Shown one piece after another: positions 1 through 7,080 of a stretch of 13,993 bases of DNA. The stretch covers positions 13,448 through 27,440 of the forward strand of contig DLGL01000110.1 of NCBI GenBank assembly GCA_002482685.1, written 5' to 3'. The DNA comes from Bacteriovoracaceae bacterium UBA7695. GTDB taxonomy: Bacteria; Bdellovibrionota; Bacteriovoracia; Bacteriovoracales; Bacteriovoracaceae. Within the stretch, counting starts at the first letter, position 1; each line of letters starts with the position of its first letter. Both the position numbers and the translations under genes were made by a program. The notes under the pieces are model-generated. The model saw only the letters and a program-made list of their open reading frames with translations. It made no database searches and was not told where the DNA came from.

Positions 1-1
1 A

Positions 2-907
2 AAAACTTTTGAGCGATTCTCCTATGTGGCCTACATCCTGACTCTCTTTCTTATTTTCCTTGTTCTTTTGATGGGTAAAGTAGGAATGGGGGCCCAGCGC
101 TGGTTGGTACTCGGACCTATTCGTATGCAGCCCTCGGAATTCATGAAAATGGGTTTAGTTCTGGCCATGGCCAGATTTTTTACTAAGGTGAACCCAGAGA
201 AGCAGCTAGGTTTTAAGGACCTTATCTTTCCTGGAATCATTGTTATGGTTCCTGCGGTGATGGTTATCATTCAGCCCGATTTGGGAACTGGAATGCTCCT
301 GCTTTTTATCTTCTGCATGATGATTTTTTATAAGCGTCTAAAGTGGAATACAATTGCCACCTTGGGAGTTATCGCTCTGTTCTCGGGTGTGCTCATGTAT
401 AACTTTGGTCTCAAAGAGTACCAACGTAAACGTATTCATACTTTTATTGATCCCTATGAGGATGCAAAAGGCTCAGGCTATAACGCTATCCAATCTGAGA
501 TTGCTATTGGATCCGGAAGACTTTTTGGGAAAGGATTCAAAAACTCTTCTCAGGCCTCACTTAATTATCTACCGGAAAATCACACGGATTTTGTTTTTGC
601 CATTTTTAATGAAGAGCACGGTTTTTTTGGATCCGTCTTTCTCATTATTCTCTACCTCGTCTTCTTTATGAGGATGATCTGGCTGGCCACCAGTGTTCAG
701 AGATTTTATGACTCCGTTCTTGTAGTAGGAATTATGTCTATTTTCTTCTGGCATGCCTTTATCAACATGGCGATGGTCTCCGGACTTTTGCCTATCGTAG
801 GGATTCCTCTTCCCCTGATGAGCTATGGTGGATCCAGTATGCTAACTTTTGGGGTAGGGGTTGGAATGGCGACCTCAATTTCCAACAGCAGAAATTTCTT
901 CAATTGA
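2..907 (+). CDS. rodA: RodA, SEDS-family peptidoglycan glycosyltransferase (5' end cut off by window edge)
   Basis: RodA polymerises lipid II into glycan strands in the inner membrane during lateral wall growth, working with a class B penicillin-binding protein. The frame is open to the window edge, so 301 codons are visible and roughly the first 70-80 residues of a usual 370-residue protein are missing. Counting from the Val codon at 26, the SEDS signatures appear in order: GAQRWLVLGPIRMQPSEFMK (22-41), QPDLGTGMLL (83-92), ENHTDFVFAIFNEEHGFFG (184-202) with the conserved acidic residue D188, and PLMSYGGSSM (263-272). PxxRMQPSE near the start and HTDF fit RodA better than FtsW, which usually has a longer N-terminus. 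Several hydrophobic segments flank these motifs. The GTG at 26 is internal and not the true start. The histidine kinase gene follows 56 bp downstream, and no intrinsic terminator is seen between them. Confidence 0.95.
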   Translation, partial: KTFERFSYVAYILTLFLIFLVLLMGKVGMGAQRWLVLGPIRMQPSEFMKMGLVLAMARFFTKVNPEKQLGFKDLIFPGIIVMVPAVMVIIQPDLGTGMLLLFIFCMMIFYKRLKWNTIATLGVIALFSGVLMYNFGLKEYQRKRIHTFIDPYEDAKGSGYNAIQSEIAIGSGRLFGKGFKNSSQASLNYLPENHTDFVFAIFNEEHGFFGSVFLIILYLVFFMRMIWLATSVQRFYDSVLVVGIMSIFFWHAFINMAMVSGLLPIVGIPLPLMSYGGSSMLTFGVGVGMATSISNSRNFFN

Positions 908-928
908 GAAATATTAAGATTATTCCAA

Positions 929-957
929 TTAACATAAAACCTTAGATTCCTTAAGAT
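929..957 (+). promoter_or_regulatory. Candidate promoter of the histidine kinase gene, start site predicted on the ATG
   Basis: TTAACA (929-934) is followed by a 17-bp spacer and TAAGAT (952-957), a fair sigma70-type match (5/6 and 4/6). With the last base of the -10 box at position -7, transcription would begin at 964, which is the A of the kinase ATG. No Shine-Dalgarno sequence precedes that ATG, so a leaderless mRNA fits. The -10 match is modest. Confidence 0.45.
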
Positions 958-963
958 AGATGC

Positions 964-2139
964 ATGTTTAACAAGAATGCTTCCTTCTTCAAAATCCTGC
1001 TTGTAGCGTGGGTACTCATTGCTTTGGTCCTTATTTGGGATCAGTCGGTTCTTGAGGCCAAGCTATCCTGGCATTATTGGATGGTAAAATTAGGAACCCT
1101 TGGAAGCATTCTTGTTATTACCGTTCAGACTTATCGGCAAAGAAATATAGAGACACTGCAAACGATCTTTATGATCATCTTCTTCATTTACTCGTTTTAT
1201 GGTCTGGCCTTTATTGATATGACCTACCACTACTCATTCATTGAAGCCTTTTTGTTTTTTAGCTTTGTACTGGTGCTCAATTTTAGGTCCTACCTTTTTC
1301 TAACAATTTTTGGTTTCGGTCTTTTCCTGTTTGCTCTTTATATCTGTCCTGAACCTCCATTTGTGGCCAAAGGATTCAGCTATAAACCTCATGCTTTAGT
1401 TGCAACCTCTATTATCGCCTTTTGCTCTTCAGTTTTTTATTACTTCATAACTAACTACCGGATGGAACTTTATCGATTAAATGAACAGTTTGCCCTGATA
1501 GGCAAACAGAGCTCATTTCTCATGCATGAAATTAAAAATCCACTAAACCGTGTGGTGCAGAGAATGGAATCCATGCAGTCTGATCAATTTGTGGATCAAA
1601 TCAAGGAAGACTCTGCGCGGATCTCTTCCATCGTCCAGGGAGTAGAAACTCTGGTTTCTAGGCCTGATGAATTTAATAAAACCTTTGAAGCGTTTAAGTG
1701 GGAAGACCTTGTCCGGGCCCTTGAGGGGGACTTCAAAAATATTCTTGCCTCAAGTGGCATCAGTCTTAAAATTAATGGTTTTGAAGGGGAGGGGTTTGGA
1801 AATAAGTATTTACTATTTCAGGTGCTGAAGAATCTGACGACCAATGCTTTTGAAGCTATTGGATTCAACCAAAGTAATAATCCTGAAATAATAATCCTTT
1901 TAGATAAGCAAAATTCGGACGCGCGTATTAAATTTATGAACACCCATAGCTTAATCCCCAAAGCCGAGTTCCACAGGATTTTTGAACCACTTTATACCAC
2001 AAAAAATAACCGAAAGAATAAAGGTCTCGGACTGACGTTTGTGAAATCGATTATTGAGGCCCATAAAGGTACGGTGGATGTAAATTCTGGCAACAATGTA
2101 ACAACTTTTAATCTCTACTTACCAAAGGCAAATGTTTGA
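964..2139 (+). CDS. Membrane sensor histidine kinase with an atypical G1 box
   Basis: This is a sensor kinase of 391 residues. Six hydrophobic segments fill the N-terminal half (about 8-25, 38-54, 67-84, 91-107, 109-127, 143-164), with no large periplasmic loop, so sensing probably occurs within the membrane. The phosphoacceptor motif is HEIKNPLNRV, with H188. The ATPase domain has an N box (LKNLTTNAFEAI, 288-299, N290 and N294), an F box (FEPLYTTK, 340-347) and a G2 box (KGLGLTFVKSIIEAHKG). The G1 box, normally DxGxG, reads MNTHSLIP, so the adenine-contacting Asp is replaced by N326 and the glycines by H328 and L330. ATP binding may be weakened or unusual. The stop codon overlaps the response regulator start, making the two a likely cognate pair. 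The ATG lacks a Shine-Dalgarno sequence and sits at the predicted transcription start. Confidence 0.93.
   Translation: MFNKNASFFKILLVAWVLIALVLIWDQSVLEAKLSWHYWMVKLGTLGSILVITVQTYRQRNIETLQTIFMIIFFIYSFYGLAFIDMTYHYSFIEAFLFFSFVLVLNFRSYLFLTIFGFGLFLFALYICPEPPFVAKGFSYKPHALVATSIIAFCSSVFYYFITNYRMELYRLNEQFALIGKQSSFLMHEIKNPLNRVVQRMESMQSDQFVDQIKEDSARISSIVQGVETLVSRPDEFNKTFEAFKWEDLVRALEGDFKNILASSGISLKINGFEGEGFGNKYLLFQVLKNLTTNAFEAIGFNQSNNPEIIILLDKQNSDARIKFMNTHSLIPKAEFHRIFEPLYTTKNNRKNKGLGLTFVKSIIEAHKGTVDVNSGNNVTTFNLYLPKANV
2124..2128 (+). promoter_or_regulatory. Ribosome binding site that supports the TTG start of the response regulator
   Basis: AAAGG lies inside the end of the kinase gene, 7 nt before the TTG at 2136. 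No ATG or GTG in that frame gives an intact receiver domain, so this site decides the start. Confidence 0.55.
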
Positions 2140-2813
2140 AGCCACTTCATAAGATAGCTTATTTTGATGATGATAAGGAAAACTTAAATTTCTATTCAGA
2201 ACTTTTGGTAGATAAATACAAGGTAGAAACTTTTCAAAATCCTTTCCATTACGAAGCAGGAATTCAGCCTGATCTTTCGGCCATACTCATTGATGTTCTA
2301 ATGCCTGGCATGGATGGGCATGAACTTTTTATGAAAATCAAAGATCATCCTAATTATAATAATTGCCCTATTATTTTTATTTCTGCTGATAATTCAGAAG
2401 AAATAAAAATGAAATCTCTGGATTTTGGATGCACTGACTTTCTTCATAGGATAATGAAAAAAGAAGAACTGGTCTTGCGTTTAAACAATAGAATCAGCTC
2501 ATTCCATAACAGCAGAACTATTTTTCAACTCAGTAATCTCAAAGTCGATATTTCGGAATTAAAAGTTTATCTCTCCGGTAAATTAGTTGATGTTACTTTG
2601 ACTGAGCTGAAAATTATAAAAATGCTGATCAAAAATTTTCCTCAGGTAACCTCTAGAGAAGACATCACTACACATGTCTGGCCGGGTATGAGTGTTCAGG
2701 CGACTACTATTAATACTCATTTGACCAACATTAGAGCAAAAACTTCAAAGTGGAATTATGAGTTGGTCTCTATCAAGCAGAAGGGGATACAGTTGGTTGA
2801 AAAAGAAAAGTAA
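2136..2813 (+). CDS. OmpR/PhoB-type response regulator, TTG start
   Basis: This is a 225-residue two-domain regulator. The receiver domain (about 5-120) has the acidic cluster D11-D13, the phosphoacceptor D53 in LIDVLMPGMDG, and S83 in the conserved Ser/Thr position. The usual Lys of the KP motif is Arg: the segment reads FLHRIMKKEEL, with R105 and I106 where Lys-Pro is expected. This may alter phosphorylation-dependent switching. The C-terminal part (about 130-222) is an OmpR-type winged helix, with TLTELKIIKMLI and the recognition-helix region ATTINTHLTNIRAK, so DNA binding is expected. The TTG start overlaps the kinase stop (TTGA), with AAAGG 7 nt upstream, which implies translational coupling to the kinase. 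Target genes cannot be read from the sequence. No convincing terminator follows. Confidence 0.93.
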   Translation: MKPLHKIAYFDDDKENLNFYSELLVDKYKVETFQNPFHYEAGIQPDLSAILIDVLMPGMDGHELFMKIKDHPNYNNCPIIFISADNSEEIKMKSLDFGCTDFLHRIMKKEELVLRLNNRISSFHNSRTIFQLSNLKVDISELKVYLSGKLVDVTLTELKIIKMLIKNFPQVTSREDITTHVWPGMSVQATTINTHLTNIRAKTSKWNYELVSIKQKGIQLVEKEK

Positions 2814-2958
2814 CGAGGACTTCTTGATGTCGCTCCCTCGTATAGCTGTCAATTTTTTAGACACTTTTGTGAGTTAAATCATGGATATTTCTATTCAAAC
2901 TTCTGGCTGCCTCCTTGCAGATAGCATTTCAATATTGCTCGGCCAAAGGTTGCAAAAA

Positions 2959-3159
2959 ATGTTCAAAGCTTTCTTACTTTTATCCCTGGTTTCTACTTCA
3001 GCATTCGCTGGTCCAATAGATCCACAAATGACCATGAAAGATCGCATTAGGCTCTCTCTCTGGATTGAGGGTATTGATGAGAAGCCCAAATCAGATGATT
3101 CGGCCAAGCAGCAGATCGTCTTACCGGAAGAAATTGAACGGGCGCTCAAAAAATTGTGA
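2959..3159 (+). CDS. Small secreted protein of unknown function, 66 residues
   Basis: I do not recognise this family. The protein starts with a compact signal peptide, MFKAFLLLSLVSTSAFA, with a type I signal peptidase site after AFA (residue 17). A mature part of about 49 residues follows, charged and without cysteines, ending in a probable amphipathic helix (LPEEIERALKKL). A longer in-frame start exists at 2881, but it has no ribosome binding site and would bury the signal peptide. The ATG at 2959 has AAAGG 9 nt upstream and puts the signal peptide at the N-terminus, so I prefer it. The gene is separated from the response regulator by 145 bp and lies 40 bp upstream of the marR gene, whose promoter begins right after its stop codon. 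It is probably its own transcription unit. Confidence 0.72.
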   Translation: MFKAFLLLSLVSTSAFAGPIDPQMTMKDRIRLSLWIEGIDEKPKSDDSAKQQIVLPEEIERALKKL

Positions 3160-3160
3160 A

Positions 3161-3188
3161 TTGACCTTTCTTATAAGCATAGTATGAT
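3161..3188 (+). promoter_or_regulatory. Promoter of the marR gene
   Basis: TTGACC (3161-3166), a 16-bp spacer and TATGAT (3183-3188) form a strong sigma70-type promoter, with 5/6 matches in each box. The predicted start, near 3195, is only about 5 nt before the ATG. The mRNA would therefore be nearly leaderless, and no Shine-Dalgarno sequence is present. Confidence 0.75.
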
Positions 3189-3199
3189 AGTCATACTAT
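3179..3199. promoter_or_regulatory. Perfect inverted repeat over the marR -10 box: probable autoregulatory operator
   Basis: The arms ATAGTATGA (3179-3187) and TCATACTAT (3191-3199) are exact reverse complements separated by TAG. The site covers the -10 hexamer and the predicted start, and ends one base before the ATG. A dimeric MarR protein bound here would block RNA polymerase. Size and symmetry suit a MarR operator. The identity of the binding protein is inferred from position. Confidence 0.82.
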
Positions 3200-3655
3200 A
3201 TGAAAAGAATTGCTAATATTGGTAGTTTACTCAAAAAAATTTACCGCGTTTACAGTATAGAACTTATGAAAGAGCTTCAATCCAGAGGCTTCAACGATCT
3301 ACGTCCAAGTTTTCTTGAAATCCTAATGTACCTTTCTGAGAATGATGGCCCCTCAATCAAGATGATTGGGAAGGCATGTGGGCTGAAAAAGCAAACAATG
3401 ACATCTCACCTGAACGAGCTTGAAAAACGTGGCTATATCACACGTACCCACTCTGAGCATGATAAGCGTGAGCAACTTGTTTATTTAACTGATTACGGCG
3501 AAAAATTTAAACTGAATCTTCTCCAGGTGACCAACGAGCTTGAGCGGCAATACACTTCTAAACTAGGTGAAGTTGAACTCGATAGAGTCGAGCTGATGCT
3601 GGATAATCTATACCGCGAACTTTTAGAGAATCAAAGGAAAGGTAGTTTAATTTAA
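3200..3655 (+). CDS. MarR-family transcriptional regulator
   Basis: This is a 151-residue MarR protein of standard length. It has an N-terminal dimerisation helix (about 5-30) and a winged helix-turn-helix: LRPSFLEILMYLSEN (34-48), SIKMIGKACGLKKQTMTSHLNELEKRGYI (52-80) as the HTH, and the wing signature DKREQLVYLTDYG (88-100), matching the family D-x-R-x(5)-L-T pattern. A C-terminal helical dimerisation arm follows. One cysteine, C60, lies in the HTH region. The start is set by the promoter and operator: the ATG at 3200 comes about 5 nt after the predicted transcription start, with no ribosome binding site. The stop codon overlaps that of the rhodanese gene on the other strand by 4 bp. It is likely autorepressed through the palindrome. 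The ligand and any further targets are unknown. Confidence 0.94.
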   Translation: MKRIANIGSLLKKIYRVYSIELMKELQSRGFNDLRPSFLEILMYLSENDGPSIKMIGKACGLKKQTMTSHLNELEKRGYITRTHSEHDKREQLVYLTDYGEKFKLNLLQVTNELERQYTSKLGEVELDRVELMLDNLYRELLENQRKGSLI

Positions 3656-4170
3656 GCTGATTTACCCTTAACTTCTTCCAGACGAAAACCTTTCCAGTAT
3701 TTATATCCGCCCGAGACATTATTGCAGTTATAAAAGCCGCGTTTGACGAGAAATTCGCATGCCAGAACTGAATTTGTTCCATCCTCAGATATGATCATAA
3801 GTGGAGTTGTGTGAGTTTGAATTTCAAAAAATCTTTCTTCGAATTCTTCCCATGGAATATGCAAGGCTTCGGGAAGGCGATTTACAGGTTCATAATTTTT
3901 TGATGTCACATCAATCAAAATGAAATCAAAATCCGGATTTCGATAGAGCTTCCATGCTTTTTCAGGGGAGAGGTCCAGATAAGCACGGCCATGTTGAACA
4001 AAATCATCAGAAATTTCTTCGCCATTTTTGATACGAATAAGATGATTACGTTCAATGTCTAACATCTTGTGAATGCGGGTTTCAAGTTCAAGTATTCGAC
4101 CTTCAAGTCGACTAATTTCTCTCTCGAATTTGTCCAGCTGGCTGAAGACGTTATTTGGTCTATGGTTCAT
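3652..4170 (-). CDS. Coiled-coil plus rhodanese-like domain, catalytic Cys replaced
   Basis: This is a 172-residue cytoplasmic protein. Residues about 8-45 form a predicted coiled coil (FSQLDKFEREISRLEGRILE and onward). Residues about 63-160 resemble a rhodanese domain: YLDLSPEKAWKL, FILIDVTSKNYEPVNRLPEALHIPW, and NVSGGYKYW near the end, equivalent to the family's GGxxxW. In the active-site loop the expected C-R-x-G reads S-E-D-G (128-131), so the sulfur-carrying Cys is Ser and transferase activity is unlikely. It may instead be a binding or scaffold module. C137 and C149 are outside the loop. The start has AGAGG 7 nt upstream, but that site lies in the stem of a hairpin just after the DUF350 gene, which suggests coupled or controlled translation. 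It is the last gene of the minus-strand operon and converges on marR with overlapping stops. Confidence 0.8.
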   Translation of the reverse strand: MNHRPNNVFSQLDKFEREISRLEGRILELETRIHKMLDIERNHLIRIKNGEEISDDFVQHGRAYLDLSPEKAWKLYRNPDFDFILIDVTSKNYEPVNRLPEALHIPWEEFEERFFEIQTHTTPLMIISEDGTNSVLACEFLVKRGFYNCNNVSGGYKYWKGFRLEEVKGKSA

Positions 4171-4175
4171 GGGGG

Positions 4176-4211
4176 CACCTCTGATCTCCTATTTTAACAG
4201 AGATCGAGGTG
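4176..4211 (-). promoter_or_regulatory. Hairpin sequestering the rhodanese gene ribosome binding site
   Basis: On the plus strand CACCTC-T-GATCTC (4176-4188) pairs with GAGATCGAGGTG (4200-4211): a 12-bp stem with one bulged base and an 11-nt loop. In the minus-strand mRNA it starts 1 nt after the upstream stop codon and its 3' arm contains the AGAGGTG that serves as ribosome binding site of the next gene. There is no U-tract after it, so it is not a standard terminator. Translational coupling or attenuation is inferred. Confidence 0.6.
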
Positions 4212-4212
4212 A

Positions 4213-5115
4213 CTAAAAAAATGGGTAAATAGTGCCAAACTGAATACGATTGACGATCATTGTAGTCAGGATTGCCCCTGAAATAAACAGGCACCCTTCG
4301 TAAAATCCATACCCCAGGCTCTGCATCTCGGTATCGATCTGCCCTTCCATTGGTCGGTCCTCGCCCATACGGATAGGGAAGATCCTGACCAGGCCCTTTT
4401 TAAACAATGGGAAGATAATGAGGGACAGAATGGTTTTGAGCAGAACCTGGATGCAATAGACAGTAATGTCGTAATGTTCCTGATCAAAACAGCTGGCAAT
4501 AATAAAGCCTGCACCAAGGATAAATCCTCCGTAGGAGAAGCAGAGGGAGAGATTTTTCTGGATCAAGAGCCGGTTAAACGTCAGGCGGCTAATGAAGGTG
4601 TAGTATTTTACGGAGAACCCCACAATCACCAGCATGTAGAGCCACAGGACGAGAAGGATGATCAGCGAATTTTCAGCCTCCATCATCACGGTACGGGTTA
4701 AGTAAGCCGTTACAATAGCATGACAAAAGCTAATGAAAGCATAGCTCATGTTTTTTCGTTTAAGAATTTCATCGGTATAATCAAAATTATAAAAAACGAT
4801 GGATTCGATGATGTAGAGAGACAGAAGGTAGAGAATGATAGCAATTGTGCCCCAGACGGCAAAATGGAAAAGACTCAGGAAAAATCCCGATGATTCATTG
4901 AAAGTTATCGAGGAAAAAATAATCGAAATTCCCACCAGACGAGCAAATAAGTGCAACGTATCGGCCGGATTCTCCGCCGGATTAATTTTTTTTAGTACCT
5001 GGCGTTTAACACTTGGGTAGAAAATGACGTGAGCATAACGGTACAAGTAGATCATTACACAAACAAATGCTGCAAGTAAGAGTCGTATTACAAGTCGGTC
5101 AAATATTTCGGCCAT
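4213..5115 (-). CDS. Multi-pass membrane protein, DUF350-like with an internal duplication
   Basis: This is a 300-residue integral membrane protein with about eight hydrophobic segments (near 8-25, 55-72, 78-108, 122-143, 149-168, 187-209, 217-237, 268-288). The arrangement of a long helix pair, a polar loop and then a helix beginning with a small/aromatic motif resembles DUF350 (YjfL-type), a family of unknown function. The two halves look related: DEILKRKNMSYAFISFCHAI (115-134) can be set beside DTEMQSLGYGFYEGCLFISG (261-280), sharing Y-x-F-x(3)-C. The start codon has a strong AAGGAAG upstream. It begins 9 bp after the secreted protein gene and is followed at once by the hairpin and the rhodanese gene, so the three probably share one transcript. 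The family call is from pattern memory and is moderately secure. Membrane location is secure. Confidence 0.65.
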   Translation of the reverse strand: MAEIFDRLVIRLLLAAFVCVMIYLYRYAHVIFYPSVKRQVLKKINPAENPADTLHLFARLVGISIIFSSITFNESSGFFLSLFHFAVWGTIAIILYLLSLYIIESIVFYNFDYTDEILKRKNMSYAFISFCHAIVTAYLTRTVMMEAENSLIILLVLWLYMLVIVGFSVKYYTFISRLTFNRLLIQKNLSLCFSYGGFILGAGFIIASCFDQEHYDITVYCIQVLLKTILSLIIFPLFKKGLVRIFPIRMGEDRPMEGQIDTEMQSLGYGFYEGCLFISGAILTTMIVNRIQFGTIYPFF

Positions 5116-5124
5116 GTTTCTTCC

Positions 5125-5784
5125 TTAAAAATTCTCTTTAAAGTACTCAATCAGCAAAGTTTTCATATCCACTTTCTTCATTCTCTCCTCACGGAAAAAA
5201 TGGGGGAAACTTTTTTTCGTAATTTTGCCTTGGGGACCAAACTCATTATTTAGACCATAGAAGGCCTGGTTTAAACTGGCCTTGGAGCGCATCTGTTGGA
5301 AAAATTCCATGTCCGGACTGAATTTTCCCCAGCCAAGATATTTGGGAAAATTTTTAAATACTTTATTAAACTTCCAAATTGTGAGACCGGCCTTATTCGT
5401 TTTCCATTCACCATATTCCCGATTTCCCAGATACATACTTCCAGGTGGCAGGGGAATAAACTCTTCAGTTGTATCAAGTTTGCGGTAAAGAGAGAGCCCG
5501 ATATGCTTCATGTTCTTTTTAGCAAATTCCTTACTTGTGCGGACAATCAGCTCTTCCACATTATCGTAACCCGAAATAACTCTATATTTTTGATAGTAAG
5601 TTTTGATCAAAAAACCTGTGGCATGAGTATCAATCAGGATGGCAGTGGATGGAGAGCCTTTGATAATTTTGGAGAATGAACGTGCATTTTGCAGGTACTG
5701 AACTCCATGCTCAGAAGGGGAGAGTGCCTTGGCGAGGCCCAGGTAAGAAATAATCAGGATGGTATACAAAAAAACTTTATACAT
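5125..5784 (-). CDS. Secreted or periplasmic protein of unknown function
   Basis: I do not recognise this 219-residue protein. It has a signal peptide, MYKVFLYTILIISYLGLAKA, with a plausible signal peptidase I site after AKA (residue 20). The mature part is basic and aromatic, has no cysteines, and contains a mixed pattern that looks globular: a possible beta-rich section at about 45-75, a segment PLPPGSMYLGNREYGEWKT (111-129) and LGWGKFSPDMEFFQQM (149-164). The segment around 111-155 recalls a secreted wall- or substrate-binding fold, but no catalytic motif is clear. It begins 3 bp after the HD gene stop, with only a weak AGG upstream, suggesting translational coupling. The DUF350-like membrane protein gene starts 9 bp downstream, so the two products may act together at the envelope. 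Confidence 0.75.
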   Translation of the reverse strand: MYKVFLYTILIISYLGLAKALSPSEHGVQYLQNARSFSKIIKGSPSTAILIDTHATGFLIKTYYQKYRVISGYDNVEELIVRTSKEFAKKNMKHIGLSLYRKLDTTEEFIPLPPGSMYLGNREYGEWKTNKAGLTIWKFNKVFKNFPKYLGWGKFSPDMEFFQQMRSKASLNQAFYGLNNEFGPQGKITKKSFPHFFREERMKKVDMKTLLIEYFKENF

Positions 5785-5787
5785 GCA

Positions 5788-7080
5788 TCAGGCCTGAATA
5801 ATCTCTTGAATTCTTTTCTGCGCCGACGGTCTCAGGTCCTCAAAATCGCAATGAATGCGGTTGACCGCATGAGATTCGCTGTATTTTTGAAACAGATCGG
5901 TAGCTTCCTGAATATTCTTCACACTTCTGTGACTCTTGTCCAGGGCCGATTCCCTCATCACTTTCATAGGATAATGCTGCTGAGGAGAGTTGGCAGAATA
6001 GTATTTAGAAAGTCTGCCCGTTGAAGAGCATTTGATATAATCAATATTTTCTGATTTTAGAAACTTTTCCAGATCATGCATCTGTTGCAAATGAGCGGGT
6101 CCAAAAGTTTCAAGGATTTTCTTTGGAATATTATTTTTCACAATCCTTTGCGCCCATACATTGTCTGATTTCCTTAGAACCCGATAAAGATAAGCATCAT
6201 CATGCTCCAGGTAGGCTTCAATTTCTGCAGGAATAGCGTATTCATTTTTGGCACTATTAAAATAACGAGAAAGCATCTGCTCCAGGCATACAGCACGGTA
6301 ATGAAAATAAACCATCATGAACATATGGAATCGGGAAAGGAGGAAATCGTCAAAAGTTGAGATCGCCCTTTCAGAGATCCCTAAATGCGCTAGTCCGCCA
6401 TCGTTACAGATTTTAAGATTATCAATGATCCAGTCGAGGTCAAATTTTCCATAACTAACTCCACAAAAATAACTATCCCGTAATAAATAGTCCATACGGT
6501 CGCAGTCCATTTCAGATGAGACAAGTTGATGGAGTAGTGGAAAATAATTTGTTCCATTAACAGTAAAATACGCAGGATTCTTGGTTTCACCTACGACAAG
6601 TTCTGCTACGGCAAAGGGTTCTACACCAAATTCAGATCTCACACCTTGGAAGGATTGAGTAAATGAAGAATCGGTAATGGATTTGATGGTGTAGTCTTCG
6701 TGAGAAGCCTGACGGTCCTGGGTTTCCTGAAACTGCTTAGGAAGTTTTAGGGCCGAAACATTCGGCATAACTGATTCAGTTGAGTGACTCAGAGGCGCGT
6801 GCCCAATATCATGAAGTAAACACCCAAGCCTGAGTGTTTCTTTTAATCTGAGAATTTCCAGAGAATTTTGGCTTCTGAATAGATTATCAAAAACCATCGT
6901 TGCAACATTCATCACACCTATTGAGTGCAAATAGCGCGTGTGAGTGGCACCGGGAAATACATATTCTGAAAATCCCAGTTGTTTGATATTTCTTAGTCTT
7001 TGAAAGAAAGGATGCTCAAGTATTTCGATCTCCGAATCATATATCGGAATAGAACCATGAACCGGATCTCGAATTTCCAC
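5788..7080 (-). CDS. HD-domain phosphohydrolase of the SAMHD1/COG1078 type, GTG start
   Basis: This is a 430-residue cytoplasmic protein. The N-terminus, IRDPVHGSIPIYDSEIEILE, and FQRLRNIKQLGFSEYVFPGA are typical of COG1078 proteins. The HD metal ligands are all present: H52 in TRYLHSIGV, H90-D91 in LLHDIGHAPLSHS, and D194 in SSEMDCDRMDYLLRDS. These correspond to H167, H206-D207 and D311 of SAMHD1. The shared R-x-x-D pattern (R201-D202) after D-Y suggests a nucleotide triphosphate substrate such as dNTPs, but that is inferred and other phosphoesters are possible. The GTG start at 7080 overlaps the glutaredoxin stop by one base (TAGTG) and has GGGAGAG upstream. The secreted protein gene begins 3 bp after its stop. 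A role in dNTP balance would be consistent with its glutaredoxin neighbour. Confidence 0.9.
   Translation of the reverse strand: MEIRDPVHGSIPIYDSEIEILEHPFFQRLRNIKQLGFSEYVFPGATHTRYLHSIGVMNVATMVFDNLFRSQNSLEILRLKETLRLGCLLHDIGHAPLSHSTESVMPNVSALKLPKQFQETQDRQASHEDYTIKSITDSSFTQSFQGVRSEFGVEPFAVAELVVGETKNPAYFTVNGTNYFPLLHQLVSSEMDCDRMDYLLRDSYFCGVSYGKFDLDWIIDNLKICNDGGLAHLGISERAISTFDDFLLSRFHMFMMVYFHYRAVCLEQMLSRYFNSAKNEYAIPAEIEAYLEHDDAYLYRVLRKSDNVWAQRIVKNNIPKKILETFGPAHLQQMHDLEKFLKSENIDYIKCSSTGRLSKYYSANSPQQHYPMKVMRESALDKSHRSVKNIQEATDLFQKYSESHAVNRIHCDFEDLRPSAQKRIQEIIQA

Noticed and set aside
26..28. GTG at 26 as the rodA start
   Set aside because: The frame stays open to the window edge and the family's N-terminal helices are missing, so the start lies outside the window.
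2814..2840. Possible terminator after the response regulator (CGAGG / CCTCG)
   Set aside because: The stem has only 5 bp across a 17-nt loop and no T-run follows.
2881..2958. Longer N-terminus for the 66-residue secreted protein (ATG at 2881)
   Set aside because: It has no ribosome binding site, the predicted -10 position does not fit a leaderless start, and it would bury the signal peptide. The ATG at 2959 has AAAGG at good spacing.
5788..7080. HD protein as a Cas3 nuclease or part of a defence island
   Set aside because: There is no helicase, no cas gene and no array nearby, and the motifs follow the COG1078/SAMHD1 pattern. An antiviral dNTPase role cannot be excluded but nothing here supports it.
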